The notes beneath the pieces were generated by a model, which worked only from the letters and a program-made list of their open reading frames with translations, did not search any database and had not been told where the DNA came from. From Spirulinaceae cyanobacterium SM2_1_0 (lineage in GTDB: Bacteria > Cyanobacteriota > Cyanobacteriia > Cyanobacteriales > Spirulinaceae): a stretch of DNA of 48,018 bases. Position numbers and translations under genes: made by a program. The stretch lies in contig JAAUTY010000033.1 of NCBI GenBank assembly GCA_012031265.1, positions 1-48,018 of the forward strand. The letters run 5' to 3'. Shown here one piece after another: positions 43,216-48,018 of the stretch (position 1 is its first letter; the number at the start of each line of letters is the position of its first letter).

Positions 43216-45705
43216 TTGCGCGAACAACATTGGTTGGAATGGTTGGAGTATTTGGCAATTGCGGCAACGGCTTCGGGGGCGATCGCGGCGGCCTTGCAAC
43301 AGCAAGTCTTGTACGCAGCCACACCGGCGACGATTGCCCTCGGCCTCGGAGCCGCGAATCGCCTCCGTCTGGAGCAAAAATTACAAACACAGATCACGAC
43401 GGAGCAAGAACAACACCAGCGGCAACTCGAGCCGCTGGTGCAACGGCAGCTCCAATTGACGGAAGCTGTGGGTCGGATCAATCCCGAAGCTAGTTCCCGC
43501 TTTGAGCGTTTGCAGGCGACGATCACGCGCTGCCAGCAAGAAATGGAGCAGCTAGCGGCACAACAGCATCGCCTCGGTGAGCAACTGCAAACCCTCGGTG
43601 AGCGACAGCAAAAGCTGGTGGCGGATTGGCAGGCTCAGGGCGATCGCCAGCCGCCCCTGCAAGCGCAATTCGAGCGACTCAGCGCCCGCCTGGAGCAACT
43701 GCAACAAAAGAGCCAAGACTGGCGCGAGCAGCAAAATCGCCTTGAGGAGATCATCCAAGCGAATCGCAGCCAGCTGCTCGAGGCCTGGCAGGAGAGCCTG
43801 GGACAACTCCGGGAGCAACTGGGTGAGATGCAGGTACAACAACAGGAATTGTCGGCGCAACTGTCCACCGTTGCGGACAACACGGCGCGCGAGCAATTGA
43901 CCGAGTTACAGCAGGCGTTTGCCACGAGCCAGGAGCGCCTGGAGCGACTGACGGCGCTGCCGCAACAGTTAACTGATCTGCGGACACAGCTCCAGCAACT
44001 GACGACGCGGCAGCTTGAGCAAGCCGCTCCAGCCGCCGCGCGCGCAGATGAACCGGAAAATGTCTGGCCTGAGTTGCGAGCGGCGCTGCTACTGGAGTTG
44101 CAAGCGCCGTTGCGAGAGTTGCAGGCACAGTTTGTGACTTGGCGCGATCGCCAGCAGCAGCTCGCTGACCGTTTGCAGGCTCTCAGCGAGACGGCTCCTG
44201 CGCCGCCCGTTGCAGAGGCTTTAACCGCTGAAGTTGCCGAACCCAACACGGTCGAGCCGCAAGCTGAGTCAGCGCCACAAACACCGCCAACGGTTCCGGC
44301 TGCCTACCGTCGAGAAGCTTTGGGCACTCCCGCCGAGTCAGAGTCAGCATCAGCGACTGAGCAGACCGCTGAGCCGAACCAACGCGATGTTGTGGCGGAA
44401 TTTGATGCGGTTTTGGCGGATTTAGCCCCAGAGTCGGAGCCGGAGAGCGATGATCCCTGGCAAGTGGCCGATGCTGCCTGGGAGACGGCGGCAGCGCCAG
44501 TGGACTCAGCGCCTGTCACCCCACCGCCATCTGCTGCTGAGGCGACTGATTCTAAGTCTGATGCGGATTTTGACGCGGATTTTGACGCGGATTTTGACGC
44601 GGATTTTGCAACTGAATCGGAGCGTGACCCGGTGACCGGCGATCGCCCCCCGGCCTCCCTCTCGGAGCGCCTGCGCGATGAACTGCCGACGGGCGTGCGG
44701 GATCTGGGCGAAAACTTGGGTGAGGGGATGCGCGAGCTGGGGAGCGAATTAGGTGGCTCGCTGCGAAATCTCTGGGGACGCTGGGCCAAAGCCCCGGCCA
44801 CTGCTACGCCCCTGGCTTGGTCGCTGGGACCGGTGTTGCAGGTGGCGGCGGCGGTGAATAGCTTGGCTTGGCATCCAGAAGGACGTTGGTTGGCGATCGC
44901 CCCGACCCATTCACCCGTGATTCAGCTCTGGGATGTGATGGCTGGCGCGCTGGTACAGACCTTCAGCGGACATACGGAGCCGGTGCAGTGTTTGGCGTTT
45001 AGTCCCGATGGGCAGTGGCTGGCGAGCGGCAGCCGGGACTGTACCGCGAAACTTTGGCCGCTCCAGCGGCGGGGCGAGCCGCTGACGCTGACGGGTCATG
45101 CCTATTACCTGAGCGCGATCGCCTTCAGTCCTGACCATCGCTACCTGGCAACGGGGAGCGAGGATAAGACCTTGCGGCTCTGGCAACTGCCGACGGGTGA
45201 GTTGCAGATGACGCAGACTGAACATTGGCAAGCGCTGTCAGCTCTGAGCTTCAGTCCAGATGGCCGGTATCTGGCGAGTGCCAGTACGGATGGCAATATC
45301 AAGCTCTGGGCTTTGCCAGCCGGTGAACGTGTGGCAAGCGACGCGCGCGGCGGTAACTTGCAAGCGATCGCCTTCAGCGCCGATAGTCGCCTGCTGAGCA
45401 GTGTCAGTCGCGATGGCCGCGTGCGACGCTGGTCGGTCTCGACGCAAGCGGAAATCAGCAGTTGGCGGGCGCTGGGATTATTTGCGGCTTGGCAGTTCAG
45501 CCCGGATGGTCGATTACTCGCTCTGAGTGGCGGGCGATCGCTGGAGCTGCGGGCCGTAGATTCTGGTAAAACAGTAGCCTCGTCGGCCGGCGATGATCGC
45601 TGGAGCAGCCTAGCTTTTCGTCCCGATGGCGGGGCGATCGCGGCGGGCGGCAAGGCGGGTCAGGTGCAGCTTTGGCTCGCACCCGAGACAATCAGGGCGG
45701 TTTAG
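43216..45705 (+). CDS. Coiled-coil and WD40-repeat protein
   Basis: An 829-residue protein. It starts at a TTG (43216) with a strong GGGAGG five bases before it. A mildly hydrophobic segment (about 12-45) is followed by a very long Gln/Glu/Leu-rich coiled coil (about 48-330), an acidic linker including three DADF repeats (near 450-465), an amphipathic stretch (LRDELPTGVRDLGENLGEGM, about 485-510), and about six WD40 repeats forming a beta-propeller (540-825; examples VQCLAFSPDGQWLASGSRDC, AIAFSPDHRYLATGSEDKT, ALSFSPDGRYLASASTDG). It is likely a scaffold. The function is unknown; it starts 30 bases after the PotB-type gene and may be co-transcribed. Confidence 0.82.
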   Translation: MREQHWLEWLEYLAIAATASGAIAAALQQQVLYAATPATIALGLGAANRLRLEQKLQTQITTEQEQHQRQLEPLVQRQLQLTEAVGRINPEASSRFERLQATITRCQQEMEQLAAQQHRLGEQLQTLGERQQKLVADWQAQGDRQPPLQAQFERLSARLEQLQQKSQDWREQQNRLEEIIQANRSQLLEAWQESLGQLREQLGEMQVQQQELSAQLSTVADNTAREQLTELQQAFATSQERLERLTALPQQLTDLRTQLQQLTTRQLEQAAPAAARADEPENVWPELRAALLLELQAPLRELQAQFVTWRDRQQQLADRLQALSETAPAPPVAEALTAEVAEPNTVEPQAESAPQTPPTVPAAYRREALGTPAESESASATEQTAEPNQRDVVAEFDAVLADLAPESEPESDDPWQVADAAWETAAAPVDSAPVTPPPSAAEATDSKSDADFDADFDADFDADFATESERDPVTGDRPPASLSERLRDELPTGVRDLGENLGEGMRELGSELGGSLRNLWGRWAKAPATATPLAWSLGPVLQVAAAVNSLAWHPEGRWLAIAPTHSPVIQLWDVMAGALVQTFSGHTEPVQCLAFSPDGQWLASGSRDCTAKLWPLQRRGEPLTLTGHAYYLSAIAFSPDHRYLATGSEDKTLRLWQLPTGELQMTQTEHWQALSALSFSPDGRYLASASTDGNIKLWALPAGERVASDARGGNLQAIAFSADSRLLSSVSRDGRVRRWSVSTQAEISSWRALGLFAAWQFSPDGRLLALSGGRSLELRAVDSGKTVASSAGDDRWSSLAFRPDGGAIAAGGKAGQVQLWLAPETIRAV
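44572..44607 (+). repeat. Three 12-base tandem units encoding DFDA
   Basis: GATTTTGACGCG repeated three times in frame within the WD40 protein gene, encoding DFDADFDADFDA in the acidic linker. The first two units are identical. Likely slippage product. Confidence 0.75.
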
Positions 45706-45746
45706 GAGCGATCGCCGTCAGCTTGATTGCAACCGCTCACGTCACA

Positions 45747-45805
45747 GGTGCATCCCACTTTTGCAAATTCACAGCCCACTCTGCGAGAAGCCGCTGCGCG
45801 TCTAC
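45747..45805 (-). repeat. Dispersed repeat, copy B
   Basis: Second copy of the element at 42164-42222, in inverted orientation. The outer blocks are CTGCGAGAAGCCGCTGCGCG plus TCTAC (45781-45805) and GGTGCATCCCACTTT (45747-45761). It lies just beyond the broken end of the beta-lactamase-family pseudogene. Confidence 0.8.
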
Positions 45806-45890
45806 ATCCCCCAGCCCCTTGTCGGTTGAGAGTAGTCGTGCCAGACCGCATCCCCTTGGCATGTGGCTCAGTCATATATCCGTAGAAAAG

Positions 45891-46160
45891 CAGCGTTAAC
45901 TTGCCTTCTGCAACCAGTTGCATGATCACGGTGGCGGTCAGGGATTTGCCGACACTTGCCCAATAGAGTCGCAGCGAAGTCGGAGTGCCGTCACTCTGCC
46001 GAGTCATTTCCTACCGGCCGTCTGAAGTCGCGATCGCCGCTGTCATGACTTGCGCCTGATTTTCATGGAGAGCGAGCATAAATGCCTGCTCCAAGCGCTC
46101 ACGGGCTACCACGTCTAAGGCACGGTCAGCGCCCGTTGGTGGGACGGGAATTGCAATCGC
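45891..46160 (-). pseudogene. Beta-lactamase-family serine hydrolase, N-terminal fragment
   Basis: On the minus strand the frame reads LEQAFMLALHENQAQVMTAA and continues to IATSDGR, an in-frame TAG at 46011-46013, then MTRQSDGTPTSLRLYWASVG and KSLTATVIMQLVAEGKLTL. SVGK is the nucleophile tetrad (SxxK) of class C beta-lactamase / D-Ala-D-Ala carboxypeptidase-like hydrolases, and the flanking sequence is typical. After EGKLTL the homology stops, the frame continuing briefly into copy B of the dispersed repeat. There is no start codon with a ribosome binding site and the C-terminal two-thirds are absent. It is a relic. Confidence 0.7.
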
Positions 46161-46447
46161 TTGAATAGAGCGGCTCGCCCTCGTAAGTTGTCGCAGAATA
46201 TTACTCAGTCATCCGTGACTAGATGTGCTCATGTGATCGCCCGCAGACCATTCTGGAAGTCAATCCGGGTCTAACTGATCCGCTCGAGCGATCGCTAACC
46301 CACCGGCTGTAACTGGCGATCGCACAGTTCCATCTCCTCGGCTTACTCCGCAACCATGCGCGAGTGCTCGCCGATTTTGGCGCGATTGTGCAATGAGGCA
46401 CGGCCGTCCCGCCACTGAGCCACCCACCAACCCAGCCGGCTGCCCCC
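46161..46447. other. Decayed intergenic DNA
   Basis: No intact gene. A plus-strand frame at about 46231-46397 (ILEVNPGLTDPLERSLTHRL, a TAA, then LAIAQFHLLGLLRNHARVLA) looks protein-like but has an in-frame stop and no recognised family, so it may be another gene relic. Confidence 0.35.
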
Positions 46448-47047
46448 TCACAGCAGCTCTCGCCGCCCTTCTAGCGCACGGGCTAGCGTCACCTCGTCGG
46501 CATATTCGAGATCGCCGCCCATCGGCAGTCCGAACGCGATCTGCGTCACCTTCACAAACGGTCGCAAGAGCTGACCGATATACAGCGTCGTCGTCTCGCC
46601 TTCCACACTCGGGCTAATCGCCAGAATCACCTCCTGAATCTCGGCTTGGCTGGCACGCCGCACCAGGGGCTGGATCTGCAACTGATCGGGGCCGATGCCA
46701 TCCATCGGCGAAATGACGCCGCCGAGCACGTGATACAGCCCTGAGTATTCGCGCATTTTTTCCAGCGCAATGACATCGCGGGGGTCAGCAACGACGCAGA
46801 TCGTGGCGCGATCGCGGCTCGGATTGCGACAGATCGAGCAGATTGGTTCTGCGGAGAGATGGAAGCAAGTTTTACACAACCCCACCTGACGCTTGGCGTC
46901 TAGCAAAGCCTGCGCGAAAGCTTGTACCTCGTCTTCGGGACGTTTGATCAAATATAGGGCGAGCCGCTGCGCGGTCTTGGGGCCGACACCCGGCAGTTTT
47001 TGCAACTGTTCGATCAGGCGGGCAAGGGGGGGCGTGTAGGCATTCAT
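46448..47047 (-). CDS. recR: Recombination mediator protein RecR
   Basis: RecR acts with RecO (and RecF) to load RecA at gaps in DNA repair. From the ATG at 47047 the protein is 199 residues. It has the helix-hairpin-helix [16 protein letters not shown] at 18-33, the zinc finger Cys58/Cys61/Cys70/Cys73 ([16 protein letters not shown]), and a Toprim domain beginning [16 protein letters not shown] with [17 protein letters not shown]. The length is standard. A GTG start at 47077 would add ten residues (GISPGSAPP) and is less likely. Confidence 0.95.
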   Translation of the reverse strand: MNAYTPPLARLIEQLQKLPGVGPKTAQRLALYLIKRPEDEVQAFAQALLDAKRQVGLCKTCFHLSAEPICSICRNPSRDRATICVVADPRDVIALEKMREYSGLYHVLGGVISPMDGIGPDQLQIQPLVRRASQAEIQEVILAISPSVEGETTTLYIGQLLRPFVKVTQIAFGLPMGGDLEYADEVTLARALEGRRELL

Positions 47048-47403
47048 GGGTGGTGCAGAGCCGGGGGAGATTCCCACGATAACAGGCGACCCCGTGGTCA
47101 GTGTCAGCCTCAGAACTTACCATAAAAATAGAATCCCCTTGCTTAGATTCGACTCATGGCATCCATGCTGAGTAGCTTCTAGAAAACGGCTGCTCGGCTA
47201 CTAACAGGGTATGCCCACGGCCGTCGGTGCAGGTCAGTACAACACGACGCAAATAACGCAATCATTGTCGGTAGGGGCGAACGGCCGTTCGGTATCTGTA
47301 TTAGCGTGAGTTCGACGGAGCCTGAAACCTTCATGCTGTCGTAAGCTGAAAGCCACATTCTCGCGTTGAAAGATCCCGAATTGGACTGTTTATCGAACTC
47401 ACG
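47048..47403. other. Intergenic region with a palindrome and an inverted-repeat element
   Basis: About 350 bases between recR and csaB. Besides the element listed at 47301-47407 it contains a 14-base perfect palindrome CGAACGGCCGTTCG at 47278-47291 preceded by GTAGGGG, which resembles half of a common cyanobacterial repeat. No gene seen. Confidence 0.5.
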
Positions 47404-47407
47404 TTAA
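47301..47407. mobile_element. MITE-like element with 15-base terminal inverted repeats
   Basis: TTAGCGTGAGTTCGA at 47301-47315 and TCGAACTCACGTTAA at 47393-47407 are inverted repeats matching at 14 of 15 positions, bounding 107 bases. No target duplication is evident. The interior contains no gene. The right repeat supplies the csaB stop codon (TAA, 47404-47406). It could be a MITE or the ends of a deleted insertion sequence. Confidence 0.55.
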
Positions 47408-48015
47408 GCCAGCAAAACTTGCTGCAATAATTCGCGATGGAGCAAGGCGCGATCGCGCAAGGACTCGATAGGGGCTGGCTCCAACGGCAGTTGATTGGCA
47501 TAGCAGTCCAGCCAAGTGCGGCAGAGTTGGTTGGCGTCGGTGGGCAAGGCGGCTAACTCGCAGCCGGGTAAGTCGAGTTCCTGCATCAGCTGGGTCACTT
47601 TCGGATCGTAGCTGAGCGCGAAGCCGCGACTGCCCTCAGCCGCCGCCATGATCAAGCTGTGGAGGCGCATCCCGATCGTGAACTCGACACCGACGAATAG
47701 CCCTTTGCACTGGCGCGGATCGTCGTAGCTGCGGATCTGGCTGACGTTGGGTAAGTGGGCGGCGATCGCCTCAGCAATCGGGCGATCGCGCTGGGGCTGA
47801 AAAGGCACGAGCAAAATCGTCGTCTCGGTCGCCCGCTGAAAACTCACCAGCGCTTCGGTCAGGGTCGTCAGGCGCGCCGGGGTCAGCAGCGGGTGAGCGC
47901 GCAGCACCACGGCGACGCGCGGCGCGTGCAGATCGCCCAAGCCAGCAGGGGGGTGTCCGTCCAAGGCCCAGACCGGATCGGGGGCGAGCAGCGCGGGGAT
48001 TTGGCCACTTTTGCA
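47404..48015 (-). CDS. csaB: Polysaccharide pyruvyl transferase CsaB, partial
   Basis: The 3' part of a CsaB-family gene. CsaB transfers pyruvyl from PEP to cell-surface polysaccharide, often to anchor S-layer proteins. The visible end has LLAPDPVWALDG, RVAVVLRAHPLLTP, TILLVPFQPQRDRPIAEAI, GVEFTIGMRLHSLIMAAAEG and FALSYDPKVTQLMQEL, all typical. Homology clearly begins upstream of any good start codon, but the frame is closed at the very edge by TGA (48016-48018). Reading the preceding bases one frame over gives DAKVAKS, so a one-base loss in the G run at 47995-47998 (plus strand) may break the frame. The stop lies in the inverted repeat at 47393-47407. Confidence 0.78.
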   Translation of the reverse strand, partial: CKSGQIPALLAPDPVWALDGHPPAGLGDLHAPRVAVVLRAHPLLTPARLTTLTEALVSFQRATETTILLVPFQPQRDRPIAEAIAAHLPNVSQIRSYDDPRQCKGLFVGVEFTIGMRLHSLIMAAAEGSRGFALSYDPKVTQLMQELDLPGCELAALPTDANQLCRTWLDCYANQLPLEPAPIESLRDRALLHRELLQQVLLA

Positions 48016-48018
48016 TCA

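Noticed and set aside
1-48018. CRISPR arrays, rRNA, prophage or integrase genes
   Set aside because: No regularly spaced repeats, rRNA sequence, phage structural genes or integrases were seen; one tRNA gene is present without an adjacent integration.

Overview
The window comes from a cyanobacterium. It carries psaM (photosystem I), an NblB-like phycobilisome-degradation protein, many cyanobacterium-specific families (DUF3038/DUF4335, DUF4330, Npun_F0813, Mo-nitrogenase C-terminal domain), and a dense scatter of the octamer GCGATCGC (HIP1), which is typical of many cyanobacterial chromosomes. The DNA is GC-rich. I cannot name the species; a unicellular or colonial chromosome of moderately high GC fits. 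Most of it is ordinary core chromosome with short intergenic gaps.

Layout. 1-204: broken end of an RHS/YD-repeat gene. 315-4728 (+): pdhB, secD, secF, a small membrane protein and queF, closely spaced and probably co-transcribed in part. 4729-5711: largely non-coding, with one small conserved-looking gene. 5712-7239 (+): DUF4330 protein and an HtpX-type protease. 7282-10628 (-): NlpC/P60 peptidase and a translationally coupled DUF3038-DUF4335 pair. 10912-13660 (+): apt, an orphan DppB-type permease and a frameshifted thrB. 13925-15318: a PEP-CTERM surface protein converging on a sigma-70-like gene. 15561-20031 (+): a membrane-anchored VOC protein, msrA, ffh and an Hsp70-like ATPase. 20235-26966 (-): the main accessory block, a DUF4007 protein plus a ~1180-residue P-loop ATPase, preceded by a coupled membrane-protein/HTH-protein pair. 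27134-30144: Npun_F0813 protein, tRNA-Arg(UCU), a TerB/Mo-nitro_C protein, NblB-like HEAT protein and a CBS protein. 30552-35273 (+): a 1573-residue hybrid histidine kinase with an intact LOV blue-light domain. 35359-37434 (-): psaM with its terminator, pyruvate kinase and a small protein. 37622-39190 (-): a membrane-anchored PD-(D/E)XK nuclease resembling the Card1/DUF1887 nuclease domain. 39488-45705 (+): methyltransferase, YbjN-like protein, LipM-like ligase, PotB-type permease and a coiled-coil/WD40 protein. 45706-48018: decayed DNA (beta-lactamase-family pseudogene, dispersed repeat), recR, a small inverted-repeat element and the 3' part of csaB.

How genes connect. PdhB (pyruvate dehydrogenase E1 beta), pyruvate kinase and the LipM-like lipoyl enzyme all bear on pyruvate to acetyl-CoA flux; the lipoylated E2 is the expected acceptor. 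SecD/SecF and Ffh serve protein export and membrane insertion. The DUF4007 + large ATPase pair resembles SspB-SspC of single-strand DNA phosphorothioation defence, but no sulfur-activating enzymes (SspA, SspD/DndC) or SspE lie in this window. It is the best candidate for an under-described system here. Two probable single-base frame breaks (thrB and the edge of csaB) lie in or next to short G/C runs and may be sequence errors.
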